Assembly: GCA_013215655.1 (NCBI GenBank)
Contig: JABSOX010000014.1
Coordinates: 1 to 64,000 of the forward strand
Length of the DNA stretch: 64,000 bases
Origin: Colwellia sp.
Lineage (GTDB): Bacteria; Pseudomonadota; Gammaproteobacteria; Enterobacterales; Alteromonadaceae
Direction of reading: 5' to 3'
Within the stretch, counting starts at the first letter, position 1; every line of letters starts with the position of its first letter. The translations under genes were made by a program, and so were the position numbers. Positions 46,283-55,468 of the stretch are shown piece by piece. The notes beneath the pieces were generated by a model that worked only from the letters and a program-made list of their open reading frames with translations, was not told the origin of the DNA and searched no databases.

Positions 46283-47905
46283 ATGAAGTTAAAGTACAAA
46301 GTTGGGGCACTTATTGCTCTTATGTTGGCAGCATTTTTACTCTTAATGATCACCGGCTTGATGACCTTGCGTTATGCAAGCAATGATGACAATCGCGCCA
46401 GAGTTGAGCAGTTATTTAAATCTACATACAATCAAATTGTAGAATTAGAGTCATATGTTAAAGACGGTAAAATGAGCATTGAACAAGCAAAAGAGCTTGC
46501 CACGCGTATATTACGTAATAACAAATACCATAAAACTGAATATGTTTATGTCGCCGACGAAAACCTCAACTTTATTGCTACTCCCCTAGATCCCGAATTA
46601 CATGGTACGAGTTTTCATGAATTTAAAGATGCCAAAGGGAGTAGTGTCGGTAAAATATTACAAAGAGCTATTACGAGAAACCCGCGTGGCATCGCTCAAT
46701 ATGAATGGACAAAAAAACAAAAAGATGGCTCGATAGAAAGTAAGCTATCCATTGCACAGAAAACACCAGATTGGGGCTGGTATGTCGGTACTGGTATTGG
46801 TTTTGCCGAAGTTGAAGCACGATTTTGGTCAAGTGCAAAATGGCAAATTGCCATTTGTTTAATTATGACCACGGCATTTGGCATACTGCTATTTTGGTCA
46901 ACAAGACGCCTATTAATTGTCTTAGGTGCAGAGCCTAATGAAGTACTTGAGTTAGTACGCCGTGTGGCTTCTGGTAACATCTCAACAAAAGTGGCTAAAA
47001 ATGATGCACAACCAGACTCCATCTACGGTTCAACCATACAATTAAGTAAATCACTTGCACAAATCATTGGCAGCATTGATATTTCAGTGCAAAGTCTGCG
47101 TCAAGCAACAGAGGCATCAAGTTCTCGCTCAAATGAAATTGACGAAACTTTTGCTGCGCAAAAAATTGAAATTGATATGGTTGCTACTGCCATGACACAA
47201 ATGTCATCTTCATCACATACGGTATCAGAAAGTGCAGGTGCAGCGGCAAAATCAACTCAAGAAGCCGATCAACAAGGCTCTAGAGCACACGATATTGTTG
47301 ATAGTGCTGTAGAATCAATTGAAACTCTTGCCCATCAAATTGATGAGGCTAGCATTGTTATCACTGAGTTAGGAAATGACGTTGCTAACATTGTTTCTGT
47401 ACTTGATGTGATCAGAGGCATTGCCGATCAAACAAACTTATTGGCATTAAATGCCGCCATTGAAGCTGCGCGTGCTGGTGAACAAGGACGAGGATTTGCG
47501 GTAGTTGCAGAAGAAGTTCGTAATCTAGCACAACGTACGCAAACTAGTACGGAAGAAATTCAGAATATGATAGAACGGTTGCAATCTGGCTCTAACAAAG
47601 GTGTTGAAACTATGACCCTCAGTAAAAACTCGAGTGAAAGAACCGTTACTCAAACTCAAGAAGCTGCTGAAGCATTAAATCAAATTGCACAATCATTGAG
47701 CTCAATTACCGACATGAACAACCACATAGCCACTGCAGCAGAAGAGCAAAATAAAGTCGGTGATGATATTTCACGACGAATTAATATGATTGCAGAAGGT
47801 TCACATGACGCAGCTGAATTAGCACATACGGAAAAAGATGCTACCCAAGAGTTGATTCAGTTAACTAATGAGCTTGACAGTTTGATGTCACATTTTAAAA
47901 AATAA
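46283..47905 (+). CDS. Methyl-accepting chemotaxis protein with Cache sensor
   Basis: A 540-residue receptor. Membrane helix 1 is at about 7-29, a single-Cache periplasmic sensor at about 35-185 (segments [20 protein letters not shown] and [12 protein letters not shown]), and helix 2 at about 187-207. HAMP (about 208-262) precedes the signalling domain (about 270-540), which has the invariant hairpin tip [20 protein letters not shown] and [13 protein letters not shown]. It relays binding of a small ligand, often an organic acid, to CheA. GAGG at 46271 gives the ribosome-binding site; the promoter must lie inside or left of the adjoining repeat element. A terminator follows. Confidence 0.93.
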   Translation: MKLKYKVGALIALMLAAFLLLMITGLMTLRYASNDDNRARVEQLFKSTYNQIVELESYVKDGKMSIEQAKELATRILRNNKYHKTEYVYVADENLNFIATPLDPELHGTSFHEFKDAKGSSVGKILQRAITRNPRGIAQYEWTKKQKDGSIESKLSIAQKTPDWGWYVGTGIGFAEVEARFWSSAKWQIAICLIMTTAFGILLFWSTRRLLIVLGAEPNEVLELVRRVASGNISTKVAKNDAQPDSIYGSTIQLSKSLAQIIGSIDISVQSLRQATEASSSRSNEIDETFAAQKIEIDMVATAMTQMSSSSHTVSESAGAAAKSTQEADQQGSRAHDIVDSAVESIETLAHQIDEASIVITELGNDVANIVSVLDVIRGIADQTNLLALNAAIEAARAGEQGRGFAVVAEEVRNLAQRTQTSTEEIQNMIERLQSGSNKGVETMTLSKNSSERTVTQTQEAAEALNQIAQSLSSITDMNNHIATAAEEQNKVGDDISRRINMIAEGSHDAAELAHTEKDATQELIQLTNELDSLMSHFKK

Positions 47906-47940
47906 AATAGATGATACTTAAATTTTTATTTTAAGACGAT

Positions 47941-47966
47941 AAAGTCGGCTTTTATGCCGACTTTTC
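47941..47966 (+). terminator. Intrinsic terminator of the MCP gene
   Basis: A 9-bp stem AAAGTCGGC / GCCGACTTT (47941-47949 with 47956-47964) with loop TTTTAT is followed by TTC and more T. It lies 35 bases after the stop. Confidence 0.85.
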
Positions 47967-48571
47967 TTATTCTTCGAAAGATAGTTATCGATATATAGCC
48001 GCCAACTCAAACATATTGATTAACAAAGTCATTTATTCTTTTTAAAACTAAAAAACCATCCCTTGTTCATTTAACAAACAACAAACCTTTCAATCCGAAA
48101 TAAATAATAAGAAATAAGTGTATTTATATCTATACAAAAAATTCATTTATTTGTACAAATACAGGTTATTAAAACAACAATTTTTTGTAAAAGTTATGTT
48201 AACTTATATCTATCTCAGATGACCACTGAGATGGGCTTATAAAACTTGTCATGTGGTGTATTAATATTATTCGATTAATATTTGATTGTGTTCTACAAGG
48301 TTGTTTTCACGCAGTAATCAATAAATATTCGTAAAATAAACTGTATGTGGTTGTTTTTCTAGTAGGTCTTGCTCTCCCCAAGACCTACTTATCCTCCCTC
48401 TTCATATTTTCAATTTAATACCATAAAGCAACACATGTACTACCCCCAGCGCCACTTAGTTCATGGACGAACTGGGTATACTAATATAGCTCAATTATTC
48501 TGGAACTCGCATCTTGAGGTTGTTTGAGTATATAATCGTGTAACTTCATAAAAGAGTTAGCATTAAATTTA
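47967..48571. other. Long non-coding gap before the MarR gene with two hairpins
   Basis: 605 bases without a credible ORF. It holds a promoter-like pair TTGTAA (48185-48190) and TATCTA (48207-48212), a hairpin ATCTCAG / CTGAGAT (48212-48218 with 48226-48232), and an 11-bp hairpin AGTAGGTCTTG / CAAGACCTACT (48361-48371 with 48379-48389). A small RNA of about 170 bases could be encoded here. A TAATACCA sequence at 48418, like the end of the 45992 element, stands alone. The MarR promoter should be in the last 150 bases. Confidence 0.4.
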
Positions 48572-49069
48572 ATGACCACTAAAAAAACATTATCGACTGG
48601 ATCATCAACACGTCCGATACCACAAGGCTTAACATTAGATAGTTTTTTCCCCTATCAGCTGACACAACTTCAAGCGGTTATTAGTGATTGCATTGCTGAT
48701 ATATATACAGGAAAGTTTGATTTAACTCGTCATGAATGGCGGGTATTGGCTATTCTTGGCAGCGGTATAGAAATGTCAGCCAAACAGATAGGTTTATTGA
48801 GTAATTTAGAAAAAATGCAAGCAAGTCGAGCTATTTCAAAAATGCTCACCGAAAGATTAGTAGTGAAAACAACGGATATTAACGATAAACGCTCTGCTTT
48901 GTTAAAACTGACACCACGGGGATTATCTGTCTATCAACAATTGGTTCCCATGGTATTAGCACGAGAAGAAGAATTACTCTCTGTTCTTGACCAAGATGAA
49001 AAGCAGCTACTCACCCAAACGATGAGTAAACTGTCATTACAATCGCAGTCAATTCTTAACAATCAATAA
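48572..49069 (+). CDS. MarR family transcriptional regulator
   Basis: A 165-residue winged-helix regulator. The core (about 30-135) has RHEWRVLAILG, MSAKQIGLLSNLEKMQASRAISKM as recognition helix, and the wing DINDKRSALLKLTPRG (the DxRSxxxxLT pattern of MarR). MarR dimers usually repress nearby genes until a phenolic or oxidant ligand binds. It is convergent with the sulfatase gene (22 bases between stops), so its target is more likely elsewhere or its own promoter. Confidence 0.9.
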   Translation: MTTKKTLSTGSSTRPIPQGLTLDSFFPYQLTQLQAVISDCIADIYTGKFDLTRHEWRVLAILGSGIEMSAKQIGLLSNLEKMQASRAISKMLTERLVVKTTDINDKRSALLKLTPRGLSVYQQLVPMVLAREEELLSVLDQDEKQLLTQTMSKLSLQSQSILNNQ

Positions 49070-49091
49070 CAGTGCTTATCCAAAGTTAAGG

Positions 49092-51590
49092 TTATTTATT
49101 AAACGATGGGTCTGGGGTGCCTTTAAAGCAACTTAAAATGTAAGGAAAACCATCAGTAATATAGTAACCATAAACACCGTCAACCGTCATACCGTTACAC
49201 TCATCTAAATCGCCAGAACCTTGTTGATACTGATAATCATCTCGATAAGTACCATCATAACTACCTCCGGGATCACCGCTACTGCTTGGACGATTACCAC
49301 TTAATAAGTTAAAACTTGAAATGGCCTTCCTGACACTACCGTTATCATCAAAATAAGGACCATATATAGGATAACCATCTGCAGCAAAACCTACAACAGG
49401 CGATACTGAGATAGAACTATCATGTTCATATAACGCATGGGGACGACCATGATAATGATAACTACCATCAGGTTGAGAATGGGCATTATGGCTATCAACC
49501 CTAAAACCATTCGCGATAAACATTGGGTCATACCGCCACAGTTGATTGATATCATTACAACCTATTTTACCGTCACCTACACCAAAACAAGCAGCGGCAA
49601 GTAAATCAACTTTTACGCCGTTAAGTAATATTGCATTATCAACCATTAAACTTATATCGGTGCTTTGAGCCACATGAATTGGGCTAGCAGTTACTTCAAA
49701 AGTGATATTTTGAGAGCTAACGTCATTAGGAAAAGATTGGCTACCATCATTAAAGTCATGATTAGGAATATTATTGGTTTGGAAAATACATTTTCCATTA
49801 TTAAGTAAAATACTTAAATCGCCATTAAATACTTTACTGTTATTAACATCGAGTACCGATGATTGGTAACTCTCCACATAGTCAGCACAATTTGCACTAC
49901 GATTAACCAATATTGCATTGGTTATATCTATAGGTGAAGTACTTTGCTCATTCCTTATAATTTTTGCTTGAGCTGATAGGTCAAGAATGTACGAAGATGT
50001 ATCGCTATTACCCAACAATAAATCGTCTGTCTCACCAAGGTCATTACTTACTTGGTATAATTCTTGTGAACCATCACTAAACTCTATTAATTTATGATTT
50101 TGATCTCTTACCGTCCAGCCCGTGACATCATCACTCTCAAATTCAGAATAATTATATTGTCGCAACTCGGTACCACTTTGTTCCAATAAACTTAGGAAAC
50201 TATAACTATCATTAAGTTGTGTCAAAGTTCCACCAACAAAATTACTAAACGTTGCATAAAAATCACTACTATTAATCAAAGCACTTTCACGAACATTTAC
50301 CCGGCTAACTCCTTTACCAGAAACAACCATAGGCACCCGAATACCACCTTCATATAAAGAGCCTTTGCTATGAGTTTTACTATACACATTCGCATCTATC
50401 ACACCGGTAGGAGTTCCGTTATCGCCAATATAAACGATTAAAGTATTGTCACGTTCTGCTGTTGATAATGAATTAAGTAAACGGCCAATTTCGCTGTCCA
50501 TCGCTTCAATCGCCGCTAGGTAATATTCACGTTTATTTGCAGTAATGTCAGCCTCAGTTCCCGTTAACTGATCACGATTATGTAGGTCTGAAGGTGGTAA
50601 ATGAAAAGGCGAATGAGGTGCAACATAGGCAAGCCACAAAAACCAAGGTTGCTGTTGTTGATTTTGTGTTGCTAACCAATCTATCGCTAAGTCAGTTATT
50701 TTACTGGTGTGATATTCCGTACTTGTGCTATTTGTGCCATCTTCTGTTAATTCCCAATTATAATAATCGTCCAAAGTCCCTTTAATGGTTCCTGCATAAT
50801 AATCAACTCCACTATCAATTGGGTGGCTTAATTCAGGACTGCCACCACCCAAATGCCATTTACCTATTACCGCAGTTTGATAATCACTACTTTGTGATAA
50901 TGACTTGATATAGCGTTGTAAAGTTTGTGTACTGCTATCCATAATCGCGGGTACAAAACTAATGCCACTATTAATGCCATGTTGACCGGTGATCAAAGTG
51001 CCACGTGTAGTGGTACATGCAGGAGTTGCCCAAACATTGTCAAAAACAATACCTTGCTCTGCAAGAGCATTAATTGTTGGAGTTAAAGGCAAGTCTGAAG
51101 AATACGAATACTGCGCTGAGGCATCTAATCCTTGATCGTCAGCAATAATTAATAAAATGTTAGGTTTTCCCGCAGAGTTATTGTTTATGTTATCTACCAC
51201 AACTTCTGTTTGTTCACTAGTAACTACCTCAGCAAAATCATTACCGTCGGTATAACTAACCTGCACCAAAATGGTATAACCGATATCAGCTGAAATAAGG
51301 GTGTAACTTGAGGTGATAGCATTTTCAATAAGCTGTGTTGTACCATTAAGAGTTTTTTGCCATTGATAATTAAATGCCCCTAAGCCATCAGCATCAGCTA
51401 AGGTATTAGTTAAAGTTAGTACTTGATCAACCTTGGCTATTCCAGAGATAGATATTGCCCCTGTTGGGCTACTATTTTGTATAACGGGTGTTGTAGGTGT
51501 TGGCGTGGTCGAGTCATTATTTGCACCACCAGAGCCGCCGCAAGCAGAGATCATTATGCTCATTAACAAAAAGGTTATAGTTTTAATCAT
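49092..51590 (-). CDS. Sulfatase-YHYH fusion lipoprotein
   Basis: An 832-residue lipoprotein: lipobox ISAC (Cys17) then a Gly/Ser/Thr linker and an Ig-like domain (about 45-135). A sulfatase domain (about 143-560) starts with NILLIIADDQGLDAS (metal-binding Asp pair), with CTTTRGTLITG at about residue 195, where the Cys would become formylglycine, and GKWHLGG. A C-terminal YHYH domain (about 620-800) has SYHYHGRP and FAADGYPIYGPY. The sulfatase motif has Thr where Pro is usual (C-x-P-x-R). It would act on sulfated algal polysaccharides at the cell surface. The role of YHYH is not known. Confidence 0.85.
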   Translation of the reverse strand: MIKTITFLLMSIMISACGGSGGANNDSTTPTPTTPVIQNSSPTGAISISGIAKVDQVLTLTNTLADADGLGAFNYQWQKTLNGTTQLIENAITSSYTLISADIGYTILVQVSYTDGNDFAEVVTSEQTEVVVDNINNNSAGKPNILLIIADDQGLDASAQYSYSSDLPLTPTINALAEQGIVFDNVWATPACTTTRGTLITGQHGINSGISFVPAIMDSSTQTLQRYIKSLSQSSDYQTAVIGKWHLGGGSPELSHPIDSGVDYYAGTIKGTLDDYYNWELTEDGTNSTSTEYHTSKITDLAIDWLATQNQQQQPWFLWLAYVAPHSPFHLPPSDLHNRDQLTGTEADITANKREYYLAAIEAMDSEIGRLLNSLSTAERDNTLIVYIGDNGTPTGVIDANVYSKTHSKGSLYEGGIRVPMVVSGKGVSRVNVRESALINSSDFYATFSNFVGGTLTQLNDSYSFLSLLEQSGTELRQYNYSEFESDDVTGWTVRDQNHKLIEFSDGSQELYQVSNDLGETDDLLLGNSDTSSYILDLSAQAKIIRNEQSTSPIDITNAILVNRSANCADYVESYQSSVLDVNNSKVFNGDLSILLNNGKCIFQTNNIPNHDFNDGSQSFPNDVSSQNITFEVTASPIHVAQSTDISLMVDNAILLNGVKVDLLAAACFGVGDGKIGCNDINQLWRYDPMFIANGFRVDSHNAHSQPDGSYHYHGRPHALYEHDSSISVSPVVGFAADGYPIYGPYFDDNGSVRKAISSFNLLSGNRPSSSGDPGGSYDGTYRDDYQYQQGSGDLDECNGMTVDGVYGYYITDGFPYILSCFKGTPDPSFNK

Positions 51591-52017
51591 GGTGTACCTT
51601 ATTATCTAAATTAGTCGTCAATCAAAATACAAATCCCACGCACTTTGAATAGTTATAGGTTTCCTACTATTAAAAATAAAAGATAATAAATTTTATGCAA
51701 AGAATAATAATTATTTTTACCTGTTTATCTTAATTACCAGTTTATGTTCAGCATGATACGTTAATTTCTTTGTGCAAGAGACATGGTTAAAGCAAGATTA
51801 TAGCTCTGATATTTATAGTACAGCATCAGGATACTCGTCTGATAGATATAAAGAGAAGAAGTCATTAACAATAATGGCGTACATTATAATGACTCGATTT
51901 TAAATAAGCATGTAGTGGTCAACTAATTTTAACTATGGATTTTTATTCAATTGGGGATATCATCAATTAAATAGAGGTATAGTATGAGAAAGAATGATTT
52001 TATAGTTGTATGGTGAT
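51591..52017. other. Non-coding gap before repeat copy B
   Basis: 427 AT-rich bases upstream of the sulfatase gene. It should carry that gene's promoter. I see no credible ORF, hairpin with a T-run, or RNA gene. Confidence 0.5.
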
Positions 52018-52331
52018 TAGGGTCTGTTGATCTTTCGAGTTCGTTTTTGCAGCGGTTTGTTTGGTTTTTATATAAGGCGGAGCATGTGTAATGTAGTTAT
52101 TCTACTTTAACATGCTCCAACGCAGTAGAAAGGCCAAACAAACCACTGCCCGTAGGGTTCACTTAAGCGCATCCTGCTCTTTGTTGCCTACAGGACGTAG
52201 GTACTTAGCGTGAGCAGGATGCGGAAACTGTGCTCGTCATTGACTTAGAATAACTAAGTTACATTCCTCTTGCCGCGATCAGGAAGCGCTTAAGTGAACA
52301 AAATTCGAACTCGAAAGTTCAACAGACCCTA
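52018..52331. repeat. Copy B of the TA-flanked double-hairpin repeat (314 bases)
   Basis: It has the same ends as copy A (TAGGGTCTGTTGA at 52018-52030; TCAACAGACCCTA at 52319-52331) and the terminal inverted repeats extend to about 30 bases (CTTTCGAGTTCG in both arms). The first inner stem (GGTTTGTTTGG / CCAAACAAACC, with GGAGCATGT / ACATGCTCC nested in it) equals copy A. The second stem is complete here: GTTCACTTAAGCGC opens and GCGCTTAAGTGAAC closes it, with GCATCCTGCTC / GAGCAGGATGC inside. No ORF of transposase type is present. Confidence 0.88.
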
Positions 52332-52466
52332 TATGAAAGCTTATATTAAAACGCTATTCTTGTTATGAATAAAACGATTTTTAATTACAAAAAAATAGCA
52401 TGAGTTTTATGTCACGTAGCAAATTATTCACGTCATATTGTAAATATTAAAACTGGAAGTTTATCA

Positions 52467-53477
52467 ATGAATTTTGTTATTGTCGGTACCAATTTCATCT
52501 CAGATACCTTTTTAAAAGCTGCATTAATCACCACAAATTTCACCCTGTATGGCTTATGTTCAAGAAAGATAACCACAGCTAATAAATTTTTAAAAAACTA
52601 TCCCAAAGATAACCTTCAACAAACTAAGATATTTACCAGTATTACAGAAGTTTGTGCTGATAATTTAGTCGATGCAGTCTACCTTGCTTCACCTAATCAT
52701 TTACATGCATCACAAACTATAAGGTGTTTAAATGCCAATATTCATGTATTAGGTGAAAAACCATCTGCGTCAAACTCTCAAGAATTAAAGCAAATAATAG
52801 CCGCAGCAAAACATAATAAATGCCTTTACATGGAGGCATTAATGACAACTCACTTACCTAATTTTAATATTTTAAAAAAGCAGTTACCGCGTATTGGTAA
52901 AGTTAGAAAATTTCTTGGTCAGTACTCGCAATACTCATCAAGGTATGACTTGTATTTAAGCGGTGATACCCCTAATTGGTGTCGCACTGAATACGCTAAT
53001 GGCGCCCTAGTTGATTTAGGAATTTACCCGTTAAGTTTAATTACCGCATTATGGGGCAAGCCAACTGGCATCTTAGCCAGTGGCATAAAATTGGCTACTG
53101 GCGTTGATGGCGCTGGTGACTTACTAATGGCTTACCACTCGGCAGATAATGCGAAACAAGCGGTCATTAGTTATTCAAAGATATGTAACGGCGATAATAT
53201 CAGTGAATTTCAGGGTGAACTAGGCAGTATAGAAATTGAGTTTGTGGCGCTATTAATGAAAATCACCCTCATTTTAAATGATGGTACTAAAGAAATAATA
53301 TCAACACCATTCGATGATAATTCTATGAAATTTGAATTACAGCATTTTATCTCGCTTGTTGAAGAAGGTAAAACGGAATCACAGATCAATAGCTTTGAAT
53401 TTAGTGAACAAATTATGGCGGTTATGGATGAAGCCAGAAAACAAATGCAAGTCGTTTACCCTGCGGATGAAGTCTAA
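52467..53477 (+). CDS. Gfo/Idh/MocA family oxidoreductase
   Basis: A 336-residue NAD(P)-dependent dehydrogenase. The Rossmann domain (about 1-118) lacks a full GxGxxG (it reads VGTNFIS) but has the family AVYLASPNHLHA and the EKP motif in GEKPSASN, whose Lys contacts cofactor and substrate. The C-terminal substrate domain (about 125-320) has GALVDLGIYPLSL with the catalytic-type Asp, and the usual His is replaced by Tyr in that GxYxL segment. The substrate would be a sugar, an inositol or a diol. GGAAG precedes the ATG. It stands as a single gene, upstream of the accessory region. Confidence 0.82.
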   Translation: MNFVIVGTNFISDTFLKAALITTNFTLYGLCSRKITTANKFLKNYPKDNLQQTKIFTSITEVCADNLVDAVYLASPNHLHASQTIRCLNANIHVLGEKPSASNSQELKQIIAAAKHNKCLYMEALMTTHLPNFNILKKQLPRIGKVRKFLGQYSQYSSRYDLYLSGDTPNWCRTEYANGALVDLGIYPLSLITALWGKPTGILASGIKLATGVDGAGDLLMAYHSADNAKQAVISYSKICNGDNISEFQGELGSIEIEFVALLMKITLILNDGTKEIISTPFDDNSMKFELQHFISLVEEGKTESQINSFEFSEQIMAVMDEARKQMQVVYPADEV

Positions 53478-53603
53478 CTGCTAATTAAGTTTACCTGGTT
53501 TATAAAACTCAATTTACTCCTTATAGCCATAACCTAGTAACCTATTGATATATTTATAAAATTACCACGTAACTCTCTTTGCGTTTATTAAAACTAATGG
53601 TTC

Positions 53604-53653
53604 GTAAAGCACAGATAAATCCCTAACGGCAGGCTTGTTTTTTGTGCTTTTAC
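53604..53653. terminator. Hairpin between the oxidoreductase and a small ORF
   Basis: GTAAAGCACA (53604-53613) pairs with TGTGCTTTTAC (53643-53653) with one bulge and a 29-base loop. A-rich sequence (AAAAAAG) follows. It could end either convergent gene; the long loop makes this a weak call. Confidence 0.35.
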
Positions 53654-53687
53654 AAAAAAGATGATAACGAATATTTGTCCTATGGAT

Positions 53688-53939
53688 CTATTTGGTTTTG
53701 GTGATTTTACGTAGAGCTGTATCAATGTGGTTTTTGTTGGCATAGGCGTAAATATTCACATCACCATCAATATTGATGCTGTCGCCTATCTTGATCCCTG
53801 ACTGTTCCAGCATATCCCAACGGTAGCGTTTGGCAGTTAAACCAAGAGAGGTGTAATTGTCCAAGCTGAGGCCAGTACGGGTTATGGTGCGTTTAATTGC
53901 ACTTTCCAAAATTGCATAGTCTTCTGGTGTGATTTTCAA
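53688..53939 (-). CDS. Small hypothetical protein
   Basis: An 83-residue soluble protein with no signal or membrane segment. It looks compact: a helical first half (DYAILESAIKRTITRTG), a YRWDMLEQSGIKIG segment in the middle, and HIDTALRKI near the end. Small proteins with the RWD and HIDTALR pattern are, as I recall, found in mobile or phage-derived regions of marine bacteria; I cannot name a function. It stands 241 bases downstream of the Rho-like gene on the same strand, in a stretch with several island-type genes. Confidence 0.5.
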   Translation of the reverse strand: MKITPEDYAILESAIKRTITRTGLSLDNYTSLGLTAKRYRWDMLEQSGIKIGDSINIDGDVNIYAYANKNHIDTALRKITKTK

Positions 53940-54180
53940 CTTTATTTTTCCTCAATGTTGTTCAAGTAAAACGCCCGCTAGACTTATCAGCAAGCAAGAC
54001 AGGACTTAGAATAGTGACCATTAAACGACAAAAAATCATGATAAAACACCCTAGATACATGCTTACAACAATATTAATTGGCTGTGGGAACACCTCTAAT
54101 TGACGAACTTGTTAGTTAACTCTTTCAAGTCCAACAGTGCACTAATTTCACTGCCCAAGCGTTCAAATAATCGTAAGTAA

Positions 54181-55125
54181 TTAACGGTTCAACAGTTCAG
54201 CATTAGTCGGGTATTGCTCAAGTAACTCAACAAGTTTCCTAGCACCTTCTACAGGTTTAAGACTGATAAGTGCCCTTCGCAACATGGTTACATTTTCGAG
54301 TTCCTTCGATTTTAACAGAAGCTCTTCACGGCGTGTGCTACTTTTTGCAATATCCAGAGCGGGAAAAACCCGCTGATTTGCAGCCTCTCGTGATAAAACG
54401 ATTTCCATATTACCTGTACCCTTGAACTCCTCAAAAATTACTTGGTCCATCCTACTGCCAGTATCAACGAGTATGGTCGCTAGAATGGTAAGCGAGCCTC
54501 CATTCTCTATTTTTCTAGCTGCGCCAAACAGCTTTCGGGGTATTTCCATAGCTCTAGCGTCAAGTCCGCCCGACATAGTACGACCGCTGCTCTTTTGACT
54601 AGCATTGTGTACACGTGAGAGCCTTGTTAGAGAGTCAATAACAATCATTACATCGTGACCTTCACCAGCTTCCTGACGAGCGATTTTAAGAAGTTCATTA
54701 GCTACGCGGACGTGTTGGGCATAATTTTCATCCGTGGAAGAGGCGTATACTTGTGCTGGTACACTGCGCTTAAAATCCGTCACCTCTTCTGGACGCTCAT
54801 CAATGAGCAATGCATAGAGCTTTATCTCGGGATAAGCAGCCCCCACCGCTTGGCAAATATGTTTTAATAGTGTCGTTTTTCCTGAACCTGGCGGAGCAAC
54901 AATCAAACCTCGCTGCCCCATTCCGATTGGCGTGAACAAATCCATCGCTCGCATGGAGAGTTCCTTCGAGCCTAACTCTAAGCGAATACACTGATGAGGA
55001 TGGATAGCTACGCCATTTGAAAAACGCTTTTGTGGGTCATCTTGAGGGGCATCGTTGACCACTTCATCTACTGGTTTGGCGACTTTTGTTCTTTTCACAT
55101 TCAAACTTAATATTTTTCTTGTCAT
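54181..55125 (-). CDS. Rho-like ATPase lacking the N-terminal RNA-binding domain
   Basis: A 314-residue paralogue of transcription terminator Rho (usual length about 420). Residues about 38-300 align with the Rho ATPase core: MGQRGLIVAPPGSGKTTLL (P-loop 78-84), LIDERPEEVTDF, VIDSLTRLSRVHN with Walker B, the Q-loop region ASQKSSGRTMSGGLDARAM, and EEFKGTGNMEIVLSR with the R-loop after it. The OB-fold / primary RNA site (E. coli residues 1-130) is replaced by about 35 polar residues. The P-loop reads PPGSGKT where Rho has PPKAGKT, losing the first Lys. It may be an inhibitor or partner of the normal Rho, or an independent hexameric motor; not known. Confidence 0.85.
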   Translation of the reverse strand: MTRKILSLNVKRTKVAKPVDEVVNDAPQDDPQKRFSNGVAIHPHQCIRLELGSKELSMRAMDLFTPIGMGQRGLIVAPPGSGKTTLLKHICQAVGAAYPEIKLYALLIDERPEEVTDFKRSVPAQVYASSTDENYAQHVRVANELLKIARQEAGEGHDVMIVIDSLTRLSRVHNASQKSSGRTMSGGLDARAMEIPRKLFGAARKIENGGSLTILATILVDTGSRMDQVIFEEFKGTGNMEIVLSREAANQRVFPALDIAKSSTRREELLLKSKELENVTMLRRALISLKPVEGARKLVELLEQYPTNAELLNR

Positions 55126-55468
55126 GGTATTGGTTTATAGCTCTAAAGAATTAATAATTTTTGACGTCTTTACCGTAATCTAACGTAAATAACAGCTTAT
55201 TATCATTAAAAACAAAAAATAACCATAAAAATAAACAAGTTAATGAGTGACAAACAAACGATGTAGACTCTATGTAGGCAAAAGAGCATAAAAGCGCTTT
55301 AACTTTAATAGTATTGGCTACTTTACATATAAACGACTCCAATGACAGGAATAACCCAGAGCTGAACTATTTCATCGGTTAAAATCACTCAATATAATGT
55401 TTGCTTTGATACGAATATAGTTAATTATGAATATTAATTTGACTGAAAGACTCAGGGCGTGAAGCCAG
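55126..55468. other. Non-coding gap upstream of the Rho-like gene
   Basis: 343 AT-rich bases between the stop of the TPR-SOD gene and the Rho-like start. It should contain the Rho-like promoter. I see no credible ORF, strong hairpin or RNA gene. Confidence 0.5.

Noticed and set aside
46500-46560. Search for tRNA, rRNA and CRISPR arrays over the whole window
   Set aside because: No cloverleaf with a TTCGA-type arm and acceptor stem, no rRNA text and no regularly spaced short repeats were found by eye. A tRNA scan would settle it.
45411-52331. Two repeat copies considered as ends of a composite transposon
   Set aside because: The copies have no transposase, differ in length, and the genes between them are ordinary chromosomal types (MCP, MarR, sulfatase).
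53604-53653. Hairpin with CCCTAAC inside, considered as an integron attC site
   Set aside because: The core and inverse-core pair (GTTRRRY / RYYYAAC) is not complete, and there is no integron integrase or row of cassettes. It is kept only as a weak hairpin.
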